This document shows, one piece after another, positions 15,832 through 24,561 of a stretch of 64,000 nucleotides of DNA (positions within the stretch are counted from its first letter, which is position 1; each line of letters opens with the position of its first letter). Under the pieces are notes generated by a model, which did not search any database, was not told the origin of the DNA, and saw nothing but the letters and a program-made list of their open reading frames with translations. Position numbers and translations under genes: made by a program. The stretch is from Actinosynnema sp. ALI-1.44. Its GTDB lineage: Bacteria; Actinomycetota; Actinomycetes; Mycobacteriales; Pseudonocardiaceae. The stretch is from assembly GCF_001984155.1 (NCBI RefSeq), contig NZ_MTQO01000047.1, forward strand, positions 1 through 64,000. The letters are read 5' to 3'.

Positions 15832-17040
15832 CTACCACAGTCCCCGTGCTCTGGCCAAGCGCCCGACCGCCAATGCCACCCGAAGTACCAGCGAATCCCG
15901 TGGATCGTTGGCGTTGCGCCCGGTGAGCTCGGCGACCCGCCGCAACCGGTACCGGACCGTGTTGGGATGCACGAACAGCTGGCGCGCGCACGTCTCCAGC
16001 ACGCCGCCGACCTCCAGGTAGGTGTCGACGGTCTCCAACAGCGACCCGGTGGCCTCCTCCAACGGCCGTGCGATCCGGTCGACCAGCTGCCACTCCGCCT
16101 CGGGGTCCCCGGCCAGCGCCCGCTCCGGCAGCAGGTCCGTCGACCGGACCGGCCGTGGCGCGGCGGGCCAGCCGACCACGGCCCGCAACCCGGACAGCGC
16201 GTCGGCGGCGCTGCGGTGCGCCTCCGCCAGGCTCGCCACCGTCGGGCCCGCGACGACCGGGCCGTCACCGAACGCGGCCGTGATCCGGTCGAGCACGGTC
16301 TTGCTCGGCGCGCGGCCACGCCGCTCCTCACCGAGCAGGTCTTCGGTCGGACCCGCGAGGACCACGACGAGACGGCTGCCCTGAACGCTCAACAGCACCG
16401 CGCGACCCAACCGGGCGGCCCGGCTGCGCACCTCGTAGACGACAGTCGGCGGATCGTCCGACGGCCGGGTGCCCACGACAACGGTCGCCTCCGCGGCCGG
16501 ATCCCACCCCAGCGCGGCGGCACGGGACAGCAGCGCTTCCTCGGCGTCACCACGGACGATGCCGTCGACGACCAGCGCCTCCAACCGCGCGTCCCAGGCA
16601 CCACGAGCCTCCGCCGCGGAGGCGTACGACATCGCGGAGGCGAACGCGACTTCGCGCCCGTACCGCAGGACCGCCTCGCTGAGAATCGCGCGTTCCTTCT
16701 CGTCTGCGGCCAGGTCGGGGACCTGTCCCTCGAAAACCTGCAGCGCGACCCGCACCAGCTCAACGGTCTGCCGAAGGCTGATCCACCGGGACAGATCCCG
16801 CGGCGCGGACCGGAACACATCGGTGGTCAGCCGAAGCGAAGCGGTGTCGTCCTTGAGCCACGCGGTGAACCCGGCCACCCCGGACTGCGCGATCAGCAAC
16901 ACACTGGCCCGCTGGTCGGCGGGCATCCGGCTGAACCACGGAAACTGGGAGTCCATCGCCGCGAGAGTGGCCGAAGCGAGCTTCCCGGAAGCACGTTCCA
17001 ACTCGGCAAGCGTCTTGGCGGAAATGGCCCCTGCTCTCAC
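15832..17040 (-). CDS. fasR: PucR/CdaR-type transcriptional regulator of fatty-acid genes (FasR-like)
   Basis: A regulator of about 402 aa with a long N-terminal sensory part, a middle GGDEF-like/CdaR region and a C-terminal PucR helix-turn-helix (VHPNTVRYRLRRVAELTGRN). Its place directly upstream of fabD matches FasR of Streptomyces coelicolor and Rv2242 of M. tuberculosis, which sit before fabD; FasR is reported to control the fab operon. The start is uncertain: GTG codons at 17070, 17046 and 17040 are all possible and none has a strong ribosome site. The name is given by context and family, not by direct evidence of binding. Confidence 0.85.
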   Translation of the reverse strand: MRAGAISAKTLAELERASGKLASATLAAMDSQFPWFSRMPADQRASVLLIAQSGVAGFTAWLKDDTASLRLTTDVFRSAPRDLSRWISLRQTVELVRVALQVFEGQVPDLAADEKERAILSEAVLRYGREVAFASAMSYASAAEARGAWDARLEALVVDGIVRGDAEEALLSRAAALGWDPAAEATVVVGTRPSDDPPTVVYEVRSRAARLGRAVLLSVQGSRLVVVLAGPTEDLLGEERRGRAPSKTVLDRITAAFGDGPVVAGPTVASLAEAHRSAADALSGLRAVVGWPAAPRPVRSTDLLPERALAGDPEAEWQLVDRIARPLEEATGSLLETVDTYLEVGGVLETCARQLFVHPNTVRYRLRRVAELTGRNANDPRDSLVLRVALAVGRLARARGLW

Positions 17041-17214
17041 CCCCACAGCTTTACACGACGAACAACCCACCCCGCACAGCGCCGCTCCAACCCCAACCGA
17101 GCACGTGCGCTGGTTGCCTGCCGCGATTGGGGAACTTCCGAGGCATCCGATGCCGGTAAGGTGACCTTCACGACGCGCCCAGCGCCAATCCGAGCGCGAA
17201 GGCGCGAGTGCTGG

Positions 17215-17289
17215 TCCAAGCGAGACGTGCCCACCGCTGGGTCAGAAGGAGCTCGCACCGTGGGGGTCTGGGGGCTCGGCCCCCAGAAG
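17215..17289 (+). repeat. dispersed intergenic repeat, copy B
   Basis: This 75-base element matches copy A (reverse strand, 278-352) and copy C (24562-24639). It ends in the hairpin TCTGGGGGC/GCCCCCAGA with a TCG loop, identical to that of copy A. Similarity to copy C continues beyond the hairpin as a CGGCGAAG-xxGCGAAGC segment. Confidence 0.75.
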
Positions 17290-17334
17290 ATCGGCGACAG
17301 GCCATCGGCGAAGACGCGAAGCGTCGACGTCAAT

Positions 17335-17373
17335 GGCCCCTGGAGCGTAGTGGTGCGCTGCGCTCCAGGGGCC
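17335..17373. terminator. hairpin upstream of ndh
   Basis: A perfect 13-bp stem GGCCCCTGGAGCG/CGCTCCAGGGGCC with a 13-base loop, followed by TTCTCC. It lies between divergent genes, so it does not follow a recognised gene and may belong to the repeat-derived sequence. Confidence 0.45.
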
Positions 17374-17543
17374 TTCTCCCCGGTCCCCACCGGTAGATCC
17401 ACTATGGACTGTTCTTGATCTCCACGCCACCCGTGTCCCCCTATCGTGTGGGACGTAGGTCCCGGCCGGAATCCCTCTGTGGCGGGAGGAAGGCTGGTCG
17501 CTGAGGTGAGCCGCCGCCGCTGTCGCCGGAGCACGCTTCTCGT

Positions 17544-18863
17544 ATGACACACATCCTGATCGTCGGTGGCGGGTATGTCGGGATGTACACCGCCATCCGA
17601 TTGCAGCGGAAACTCCGTACGGGTGAGGCGACCGTGACTGTCGTCGATCCGCAGCCGAACATGACCTATCAGCCGTTCCTGCCGGAGGCGGCCGCTGGTT
17701 CGGTCGAACCGCGGCACGTGGTCGTGCCGCTGCGGCGGGCGCTGCCGGAGTGCACGGTCGTGACCGGCAAGGTCACCGGGGTCGACCATGAGCGCAAGGT
17801 CGCGACGGTCGTCCCGGCCGAGGGGCTGCCGACGTCGATGCCGTACGACATTCTCGTGATGGCCGCGGGTTCGGTGGCGCGGACGCTGCCCATCCCGGGC
17901 CTGGCCGAGTCGGGCATCGGCTTCGCCACCGTCGGTGAGGCGATCTACCTGCGCAATCACGTCCTGTCGCGGTTGGACGTCGCGTCGAGCACGCCGGAAC
18001 GCAAACAGCGGGCGCTGACGTTCGTCGTGGTCGGCGGCGGGTACGCGGGTGTCGAGGTGTTCGGTGAGCTGGAGGACATGGCCCGGTACGCCATGCGTGT
18101 CCACAAGGGACTGTCACCTTCGGACATGCGTTGGGTGCTCGTCGAGGCGGCCGACCGGATCCTGCCCGAGGTCAGCCAGTCGATGTCCGACTACACCATC
18201 CGCAGGCTGGTCAAGCGCGGTATGGAGGTCAAGCTCGGCACCAAGCTCGTGTCGATGGTCGACGGGCACGTCGAGCTGTCGGACGGCACGTCGTTCGACG
18301 CCGACACCGTGGTCTGGACCGCGGGTGTCAAGGCGAACCCGCTGGCGATGCGCTCGGGCATGCCGATCGACTTCCGCGGCAGGCTGATCTGCACGGAAAC
18401 CTTGCAGGCCAGGGGGCTGCAAGGCGTCTGGGGCGCGGGGGACAGCGCGGCGGTGCCGGATCTGTCCGGTCAGGGAGCCTTGTGCTCGCCGAGCGCGCAG
18501 CATGCTGTCCGCCAGGCGAAAGTGCTGGCGGACAACATCATCGCCTCGATGCGCGGCGGCAGGATCAAGCCGTACCGGCACAAGCACGCCGGTTCGGTGG
18601 CCAGCCTCGGCCTGCACAAGGGCGTCGCCCAGGTGTACGGGATCCGGTTGCGCGGCTGGCCCGCGTGGCTGATGCACCGCGCGTACCACTGGAGCCGGGT
18701 CCCGACCACCGGCCGCAAGCTGCGCGTACTGCTGGACTGGCTCACGGTGCTGCTGTCGCGGCGCGAGATCGTGTCACTCGGCCAGATCCAGGATCCGCGC
18801 CGCGACTGGGAGGTCGTGGTACGAGAGACAGCTCACACCCTGGCGCGGAACAGCCAGACCTAG
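17544..18863 (+). CDS. ndh: type II NADH dehydrogenase (NDH-2)
   Basis: A 439-aa flavoprotein that passes electrons from NADH to the quinone pool without pumping protons. The FAD-binding GGGYVG lies at residues 8-13, the NADH-binding Rossmann motif VVVGGGYAGVE in the middle, and the second FAD motif GVWGAGDSAAVPD toward the end. The C-terminal region (about 390-420, RVLLDWLTVLLSRREIVSLG) is the amphipathic membrane anchor of the family. It is followed after 42 bases by a PnuC-like transporter gene, a pairing that links NADH use with NAD-precursor uptake. Confidence 0.93.
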   Translation: MTHILIVGGGYVGMYTAIRLQRKLRTGEATVTVVDPQPNMTYQPFLPEAAAGSVEPRHVVVPLRRALPECTVVTGKVTGVDHERKVATVVPAEGLPTSMPYDILVMAAGSVARTLPIPGLAESGIGFATVGEAIYLRNHVLSRLDVASSTPERKQRALTFVVVGGGYAGVEVFGELEDMARYAMRVHKGLSPSDMRWVLVEAADRILPEVSQSMSDYTIRRLVKRGMEVKLGTKLVSMVDGHVELSDGTSFDADTVVWTAGVKANPLAMRSGMPIDFRGRLICTETLQARGLQGVWGAGDSAAVPDLSGQGALCSPSAQHAVRQAKVLADNIIASMRGGRIKPYRHKHAGSVASLGLHKGVAQVYGIRLRGWPAWLMHRAYHWSRVPTTGRKLRVLLDWLTVLLSRREIVSLGQIQDPRRDWEVVVRETAHTLARNSQT

Positions 18864-18905
18864 TAGCACTGTTGTGGGCTAGGTAGCTGGGGTGAGGAGG
18901 ATCGG

Positions 18906-19547
18906 GTGCGGTTCTTTCTGGAACACGGCGTTACCGTGCTGGGCCAACGGATCTCGCTCGCCGAGTTGATCGGCCAGATCTGCGCGCTGGCAGTGGTGTT
19001 CCTCGCCAAGTACCGCACCCTCTGGACATGGCCCGTGCAGGTCGCGGCGACTGTGCTGCTGTTCAGCGTGTACGTCTCCGCGCACCTCGGTGGTCTCGCC
19101 GCCCGGCAGGTGATCATCCTGCTGATCAGCGTCTACGGCTGGTGGGCGTGGACCCGGCGCCGGGACCCGGTGTTCGGTGTCGTCGTGCGCCGCTCGACCC
19201 TCACCGAGGTCCTCGTGACCATCGGCGCGCTCGTGGCGGGGACCGTGGGCGTGGCGTTGCTGCTGGAGGCGTTGGACGCCTCGTGGGCGCCTTGGCCGGA
19301 CGCCGCGATCTTCGTCGGGACCGCGGTGGCGTTCGCGCTGCAGGGCCGTGGCCTGGTGGAGTTCTGGCTGGTGTGGCTGGTTGTCGACGCGGTCGGCGTG
19401 CCGTTGCAGATCGATTCCGGCCTGTGGTTCAGCGCGGTGGTGTACACCGCGTTCGCCGCTCTGGTGATCTGGGGCTGGTTCAGCTGGATCCGCGACGCCA
19501 AACGCACTCCACCGTCGCGCACGGTGCGGAAAGCCGTTACCACCTAG
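18906..19547 (+). CDS. pnuC: PnuC-family nicotinamide riboside transporter
   Basis: A 213-aa integral membrane protein with about seven helices. PnuC proteins import nicotinamide riboside by facilitated diffusion. The family marks here are the VYGWWAWTRR motif and a second repeat-like FWLVWLVVDAVGVPL. GTG at 18906 follows a GGAGG by 5 bases. Its stop shares a CTAG with the stop of the convergent CHAT gene, overlapping by 3-4 bases. Family assignment is good; a related vitamin as substrate cannot be excluded. Confidence 0.85.
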   Translation: MRFFLEHGVTVLGQRISLAELIGQICALAVVFLAKYRTLWTWPVQVAATVLLFSVYVSAHLGGLAARQVIILLISVYGWWAWTRRRDPVFGVVVRRSTLTEVLVTIGALVAGTVGVALLLEALDASWAPWPDAAIFVGTAVAFALQGRGLVEFWLVWLVVDAVGVPLQIDSGLWFSAVVYTAFAALVIWGWFSWIRDAKRTPPSRTVRKAVTT

Positions 19548-21892
19548 TAGCCCGTGACGGCCGACGGGTGGCCGTAGACGGTGTACGCCAACCAGGTCGG
19601 GTCCCCGTCGTCGTTGGTCGAGACGCCCCGCGCGTAGTGCGCGGCCATGCCCAGTGACGCACCGGACGCCAACTCGTCGTAGAAGATCGTGGCGAACTCC
19701 AGCGCGCTGTCACTGCGGACCGGCCACAGCGTACCGACGAAAGCCCCGGCGCCCGCCGCCATGAACTGCTGCGCCCAGCCTGTTGTCCTGGTGTATTCCG
19801 GTGCCGCACCCGCTGTGCGGCACGCGTTGAGGAACACCAACGGACTGGTGGCGGCCAGCGTCTGCCCGGTGACCGCGCTGTTGAGCAGCCGCGGCCGGAA
19901 GTCGCCGCCGGACATCCGGATCTTCGAGCCGTCGTCGTCCAGCGAGAAGCTGTTGTGGCAGGCGAAATGCAGCGCGCCGCACGTACCCGAGTCGATCCGG
20001 TCGAGCAGATCGTCCACGTGGGTGACGGTGTCACCGGCGCCGAACCGCCGCATGACCTGCTGGATCTCGTCGGCCGCGTCGGCGGGGGAGCGCTCGGGCA
20101 TGACGTAGGTCATCGGCCGCAACCCGATCCGGTGCGCCAACTCCGGGCCGAACACCGAACGCACGACCGGGAACTGTTCGACCAGGAAACCGTCGTCGGA
20201 CCCCTTGCGCAACGGGTGCAGCAGCTCCCACGGCAGCACGTCGTGGTCGGTCACCACGGTCAGCGAGCTGATCCGGTCGCGGATCTGCCAGAACTGCTCG
20301 TGGATCTCCGGCGGCACGAGGTCGCGCCACAGCCCGACGCCGGTTTCCCTGACCCACCGCCGCGCGTTGGTCGCCGCCCGCCGCGCCTTGCCCTCGGCCA
20401 TGTGCTTCAGCATCTCGACCGTTCGTTCGACGGCCGCCCGCGGATCGTCCGCAAGCGTTTTCGACCACGCGGGCTCGAACGGCTGCATGTCCGACAGCAG
20501 CTGGAACTCGAACCGGTCGCCGCGCCGCTGGACCATCAGCGCGGTCGCGCCTCTCGTCGGCTGGACGTTGTCCAGGATCGCCACCGCCGGGGTCGGGTCG
20601 CTCGCACGGTCGCCATGGCGGGAGACCTCGGTCCTGGTTTCCAGCTGGGCGAGGAACGTGCCACCCGCCCACGCCATGATCCGGACCCGGAACGTCCCCG
20701 GCCCGGTGGTCCGAAAGGAGAACCGGATCGGGGACGACGGGCCGCCGACGGGCACGTGCAGTCGCTGTTCGAGGTCACCGGTGGGGATGAGGCCGTCCTC
20801 GGCCTGGACCGAGACGACGATCTCGGCGCCGTCACCGTCGGCGGCCAAGCCACGCAGCTGAGCCCGGATGGACCCCCACCGCGTCTCGTCCTGCTCGGAA
20901 ACCTGCACGACCAAGCCGATGTCCGCGTCCGGCGGGGCCGACCCGGGCATGCTCGCCAGCAGGTAGCGCGGCCGTTCGATGTCAGGGTCGAGGTAGCCGG
21001 GTGCGGCCATCATGTCGTCGACGATTCTCGCCCGCTCGCCTCTGAGGTCCCGTGGCATGCCGGCGACCGCGCGCGCCACCGGATCCCCGCGGACGAGATC
21101 AGCGAGCCTGCCGCCGTCGGCGCGCCAAACCCGCAGCAGCGCGCCTGCCCGTGGGGACCGTGGCGCGAGGTGCGCCAGGATCCGTTCGAGGTCGGCTTCG
21201 CGGTCGCGCTGCTCGGCGTACAGGTCGACCAGGCCCCACAGGCTGCGCCAGTCACCCTGCGCGGCGGCGAACTCCCACCACCGCTCCGCCTCCTCGGCGT
21301 CGCCTTTGGCGGACGCTCTCTCGGCCAGCTCACGAGCGGCCGGGACGATTCCCCGTTCGGCGAGCAGCCGCAGCGCCTCCGCGACGATGCCGTCCCGGTC
21401 ACGCAGGTTGAAAACGACGATCTGCGACACGAACTCCTCGGCATCCACCGGACGCTGCTCGTCGAGGAAGCGCGTGAACCACCTGACGGCCGTGTCGATC
21501 TGCCCGGCGTCCACCCACCGTCGGCACAACTCCCCGTATGGGTCCGGATGCCGCGTCTTCTCGACACGCTCAAGCCATGCCTCCGGTGAGTCACCGACCT
21601 CCAACCCCCGAGCGAACTTCTTCGCCACGTATGGCGACACCGTGGCGGCTCGTTCCAGCCACGACGAGAAGTCGCGGGTGCCGCCCAACCGGTCGAGGTA
21701 CCGGAGGGCCTCGCCGAGAACAGCGGGTTCCGTCTGGGCGGCCCGCCACCACCAAGCCAATGCCTCGTCGAGCCGCCCGACGAGGGCGAGTGCTCTGGCG
21801 AGTGCGCGCATCGCGTCCGTGTCACCCAGATCGGCCCGCGATTGGATGCGGCGCAGGTCCTTCACGCCGCAAGACAACTCGACGGGTGACAC
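19544..21892 (-). CDS. CHAT-domain cysteine protease with N-terminal helical repeats
   Basis: A protein of about 782 aa (start uncertain: GTG 21892, GTG 21865 and GTG 21970 are in frame, none with a good ribosome site). The first ~300 residues are alpha-helical TPR/Sel1-like repeats (e.g. DTDAMRALARALALVGRLDEAL), the middle has beta-rich segments, and the last ~250 form a CHAT (caspase HetF associated with TPR) domain. The dyad histidine (ALHFACHNSF) and cysteine (VFLNACRTAG, 91 residues from the C terminus, codon 19820-19822) are both present, so the protease should be active. It is divergent from a three-gene unit with a Shedu-like nuclease. CHAT proteases occur in bacterial defence and cell-death modules; the target here is unknown. 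Confidence 0.88.
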   Translation of the reverse strand: MSPVELSCGVKDLRRIQSRADLGDTDAMRALARALALVGRLDEALAWWWRAAQTEPAVLGEALRYLDRLGGTRDFSSWLERAATVSPYVAKKFARGLEVGDSPEAWLERVEKTRHPDPYGELCRRWVDAGQIDTAVRWFTRFLDEQRPVDAEEFVSQIVVFNLRDRDGIVAEALRLLAERGIVPAARELAERASAKGDAEEAERWWEFAAAQGDWRSLWGLVDLYAEQRDREADLERILAHLAPRSPRAGALLRVWRADGGRLADLVRGDPVARAVAGMPRDLRGERARIVDDMMAAPGYLDPDIERPRYLLASMPGSAPPDADIGLVVQVSEQDETRWGSIRAQLRGLAADGDGAEIVVSVQAEDGLIPTGDLEQRLHVPVGGPSSPIRFSFRTTGPGTFRVRIMAWAGGTFLAQLETRTEVSRHGDRASDPTPAVAILDNVQPTRGATALMVQRRGDRFEFQLLSDMQPFEPAWSKTLADDPRAAVERTVEMLKHMAEGKARRAATNARRWVRETGVGLWRDLVPPEIHEQFWQIRDRISSLTVVTDHDVLPWELLHPLRKGSDDGFLVEQFPVVRSVFGPELAHRIGLRPMTYVMPERSPADAADEIQQVMRRFGAGDTVTHVDDLLDRIDSGTCGALHFACHNSFSLDDDGSKIRMSGGDFRPRLLNSAVTGQTLAATSPLVFLNACRTAGAAPEYTRTTGWAQQFMAAGAGAFVGTLWPVRSDSALEFATIFYDELASGASLGMAAHYARGVSTNDDGDPTWLAYTVYGHPSAVTGY

Positions 21893-21917
21893 GGTTTCAA
21901 GCGCCGCACCCGAATGG

Positions 21918-21936
21918 CGTAACAACCCGTAACAAC
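21918..21936. promoter_or_regulatory. tandem CGTAACAAC repeat between divergent genes
   Basis: Two identical 9-mers CGTAACAAC at 21918-21926 and 21928-21936 repeat with a 10-base period, about one helical turn. They lie between the likely CHAT start and the ATG of the small ORF at 21963, a natural place for a shared operator. It also argues that the CHAT gene does not start as far up as 21970. Confidence 0.45.
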
Positions 21937-21962
21937 ACGCAGGCCGACGCCGAGATTGGAGC

Positions 21963-22109
21963 ATGAGCACCGAGCCGCTCGAGCCTCATGACGATCAGCC
22001 GGTCCCACCGCCGCCGAAAGACGACGGCTTCGAGTACGAACCGGAGTGCAGCGGCATCGCCCCGATGGCAGCCGAGGGCGACATGGTCGTCCGCCCGAGA
22101 CGCAAATGA
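21963..22109 (+). CDS. small acidic protein (48 aa) coupled to the Shedu-like gene
   Basis: An ORF of 48 residues starting MSTEPLEPHDDQPVPPPPKD and ending MVVRPRRK. It is acidic and proline-rich at the front and basic at the end, with no recognisable domain. Its stop overlaps the next start (ATGA at 22106-22109), so it is likely translated together with the nuclease gene. The 4TM gene at 23351 opens with the same 14 bases and the same MSTEP peptide. No homologue is known to me; it could be a genuine small component or a leader peptide. Confidence 0.55.
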   Translation: MSTEPLEPHDDQPVPPPPKDDGFEYEPECSGIAPMAAEGDMVVRPRRK

Positions 22110-23320
22110 CGTCGGCCAGGGCGGACTTCTCGCTAGAACTCCAACTCGAGTTGGTCGAGAAGCAAGCGGCCGCGCCAGACGTGAAAGACGCCATCGCCGC
22201 GGTCGTCCAGCACATGCACAGCGGCAGAACCCGCAACCGCAGAGGCGGTCGGAAGCTGATCGATCTGCTGGAAGTGGCGAGACTGCGCGCATCGGAGGAG
22301 CCCGAGTGGCATGTGGTCCGCCTTCTCCAGGACTCGATCGACTTCGCTTCTGGGCGGCTGCTCAAGGGGAGCTTCGAGGAGAACTACCGGCTGTTCCAGG
22401 ACGGTGCCCGCAACGAAAACTCCAGGAACTACGTGGCCAAGATTGTTGGTTCGTTGTCTGACTTCACGGTGCGGACAGCGCAGGAGTTCCTGGCTGGACG
22501 ACCTGACGCCACCGCAGCGGAACTGCTGGATCACCTGTCCGGCCTGTTTCGGGATGCGCGTTTTCTGGACGCGCCGGACGACCGTCTGGGCCGCTACCGG
22601 ATTGTGAGAGGCCGGGCGGAGACGGCACTCTGGCTGGAGCGAGTGCTCCGAGACAGGATCGACGTGGAAAATCCTGCTGAGACCGCAGCGCGTCTCGTCG
22701 TTTCACCGGCGGCTCTCGAAGTGCTCGCCAAGGACGAAGACGGTCAGGCATCGCTCAAGGCCGTTGAGCTGAAGAAGCGGTCGGACAGTCTGGCTGCGAT
22801 CAGAGCAGTCGTGCAAGACCGGATCGCGACCGAATCGCACCTGCAACGAGTCCTCTGGAATCAGTCATGGATATTCGGTGGACGGTTCGTCGGCGTCGCT
22901 GCCAGGCGGCGGCTGGTTCCCGGTGACGAGGTGGACATCCCGTTGATACGCGCCGACGGCAGTCTGCACATCGTCGAGATCAAGCGTTCGATGGCGGCGC
23001 GGCCGATCGTGAAGCGCCACCGTGGTGCCTGGGTGCCGACAGCTGAGGTTCATGACGCAGTCGCGCAGGGCCTGAACTACCTGGTTGGGCTCGACGAGAA
23101 CCGGCAAAGCATCCTCGACGAGTTCGGCATCGAAACCCGCCGTTCGAGTGTCACGGTCCTGGTCGGTCATCCTGCGATGCACCCCGACATCCCGGAAACC
23201 GAGATCAACGAGGTGTTCAGGACCCTCAACAACCACCTGAGCCGGGTCGAAGTACTCACGTACAAAGAACTCGTGGACAACGCCCAGCGTGCGTTGACAT
23301 ATCCGGACAGCGACTCGTAA
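22106..23320 (+). CDS. Shedu-like (DUF4263) PD-(D/E)xK nuclease
   Basis: A 404-aa protein. The C-terminal third carries a Shedu/DUF4263-type nuclease core: E243 in ATESHLQ, then D277 in GDEVDIPL, E291-I-K293 in HIVEIKR, and a downstream Q321-xxx-Y325, together a complete PD-(D/E)xK set. Residues 1-230 form a helical region I cannot assign. Shedu (SduA) proteins are single-gene anti-phage nucleases. ATG at 22106 overlaps the stop of the 48-aa ORF. Third codon positions end in A or T more often than in neighbouring genes (about 15 of the first 82), which fits recent acquisition. The nuclease call is firm; an anti-phage role is inferred. Confidence 0.85.
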   Translation: MTSARADFSLELQLELVEKQAAAPDVKDAIAAVVQHMHSGRTRNRRGGRKLIDLLEVARLRASEEPEWHVVRLLQDSIDFASGRLLKGSFEENYRLFQDGARNENSRNYVAKIVGSLSDFTVRTAQEFLAGRPDATAAELLDHLSGLFRDARFLDAPDDRLGRYRIVRGRAETALWLERVLRDRIDVENPAETAARLVVSPAALEVLAKDEDGQASLKAVELKKRSDSLAAIRAVVQDRIATESHLQRVLWNQSWIFGGRFVGVAARRRLVPGDEVDIPLIRADGSLHIVEIKRSMAARPIVKRHRGAWVPTAEVHDAVAQGLNYLVGLDENRQSILDEFGIETRRSSVTVLVGHPAMHPDIPETEINEVFRTLNNHLSRVEVLTYKELVDNAQRALTYPDSDS

Positions 23321-23350
23321 CAGGACGCCGTGCCGAGCAGAGATGAGGAC

Positions 23351-24337
23351 ATGAGCACCGAGCCGGTGGCGACGACGCAGCCAACCGACGTGTCGGGTTG
23401 GACAGGCGAGCACACCATGGAGCACTGGGCCCGCGTGACCAACGACCACGCGAAGGTCACGTTCGGCATGATCGTGGTCGTGCGCGAAGTGTTCGCGCAG
23501 GCCACGGACACACTGGTGCAGGATGAGGCCGAGGCGCTCGAGCGTGCGCTGCGGGCGAAGTTCGAGAAGCAGACCGGCGTCATCCACAACAGCTACTTCT
23601 GTGGACGTGAGCGCGGCGGCGCGGCGCTGGTGGAGACCCGCACCGGCTGGGAGCTGCACACCACGCTGAACTCGGCTGACGCGGACCTGGTCAAGTCGGA
23701 GGCGGACTGTCGAGCGGCCGTCGACCTCGCGCGCGAGATGCTGCCGGGGACCCAGGTCAAGACGCTGGTCGAAGCGTTGTACTCGGCGATGACCAGGATC
23801 CTGCTGGCGGCCGACCTGCTCAAGGAGCAGGACACGGACCGACTGGCAGTAGTGACCACCGCGCAGAAGGAAGTCGCGCACGCCGCTGCCCGCGTGGAGG
23901 CCGCCATCCAGCGCCAAGCTCGCTTCATCTACTTCCAAGGCGCCCTGGTCGGCACGGTCCTCACGGCTTTGTTGATCATCGCCGTGGGCATCGCCAGCGC
24001 CCGGCTGTGGCCCACCCTGTTGAACACGGCCGGACTCATCGGGGCCTGCCTGTTCGGTGCTCTGGGAGCCGTGGTCAGCATCTTCCAGCGGATGTCCAAG
24101 GGAACCCTCGTACTCGACTTCAACACCTCCATCCGGCACCTGCGCATCCTCGGCGGCTTCCGTCCACTGGTCGGCGCTGTTTTCGGTGCCGTTGCGCAGT
24201 TCGCTCTCACCGTCGGAGCGATCAACGCCACACTGGGCCTCTTCGTCATGGTCGGCTTCGCAGCGGGCTTCAGCGAGCGATTCGCCACCGACATGATCGA
24301 ACGTGCCGGTCAGGTTATTTCCCGGCTTCCTCACTGA
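23351..24337 (+). CDS. four-helix membrane protein in the CHAT/Shedu cluster
   Basis: I do not recognise the family. The 328-aa protein has a soluble, helix-rich N-terminal part (1-190) with one CxxE-like region (YFCGRERGG) and a coiled-coil-prone stretch (VTTAQKEVAHAAARVEAAIQRQ), followed by four hydrophobic helices near 196-216, 222-243, 268-288 and 292-310. ATG at 23351 is chosen for the GAGGAC just before it; a GTG at 23330 is also in frame. It starts 30 bases after the Shedu-like gene and is probably cotranscribed. In defence modules such proteins often act as membrane effectors; that is a hypothesis. Confidence 0.75.
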   Translation: MSTEPVATTQPTDVSGWTGEHTMEHWARVTNDHAKVTFGMIVVVREVFAQATDTLVQDEAEALERALRAKFEKQTGVIHNSYFCGRERGGAALVETRTGWELHTTLNSADADLVKSEADCRAAVDLAREMLPGTQVKTLVEALYSAMTRILLAADLLKEQDTDRLAVVTTAQKEVAHAAARVEAAIQRQARFIYFQGALVGTVLTALLIIAVGIASARLWPTLLNTAGLIGACLFGALGAVVSIFQRMSKGTLVLDFNTSIRHLRILGGFRPLVGAVFGAVAQFALTVGAINATLGLFVMVGFAAGFSERFATDMIERAGQVISRLPH

Positions 24338-24516
24338 GTCTGGCTTTGGCTGCTAAGGGCGTGCCTCGCCGGCGGGCAGACCACCAAGAGGAAGGGGACA
24401 CGAAGGCGGGGTCTGCGCTGACGCGCTTTCGGTATGGGCGAGGTCCGTTTGGCTGTCGCTCTGGCTCTTCGTGTAGGCGGACCTCACCCACACAAATCCG
24501 ACCACACTCACCCCTA

Positions 24517-24555
24517 AAGCGCCTCCGGCGCTTAGCGCCCGGCGGCGAAGCCGCC
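24517..24555. repeat. pair of short REP-like hairpins
   Basis: AAGCGCC-TCC-GGCGCTT (24517-24533) and GGCGGC-GAA-GCCGCC (24541-24555) are two perfect small palindromes side by side, directly before repeat copy C. They resemble intergenic REP-type hairpins common in high-GC genomes. Confidence 0.5.
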
Positions 24556-24561
24556 CGCTGG

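Larger units (their letters stand above)
17041..17543. other. intergenic region with repeat and hairpin
   Basis: About 500 bases between divergent fasR-like and ndh genes. It holds repeat copy B (17215-17289), a 13-bp stem hairpin (17335-17373), and presumably both promoters. No open reading frame here looks coding. The ndh start has no clear ribosome site, so a leaderless transcript is possible. Confidence 0.6.

Noticed and set aside
18864-18905. A niacin- or NAD-sensing riboswitch before pnuC
   Set aside because: The gap to ndh is only 42 bases and is mostly ribosome site; no aptamer-like structure fits.
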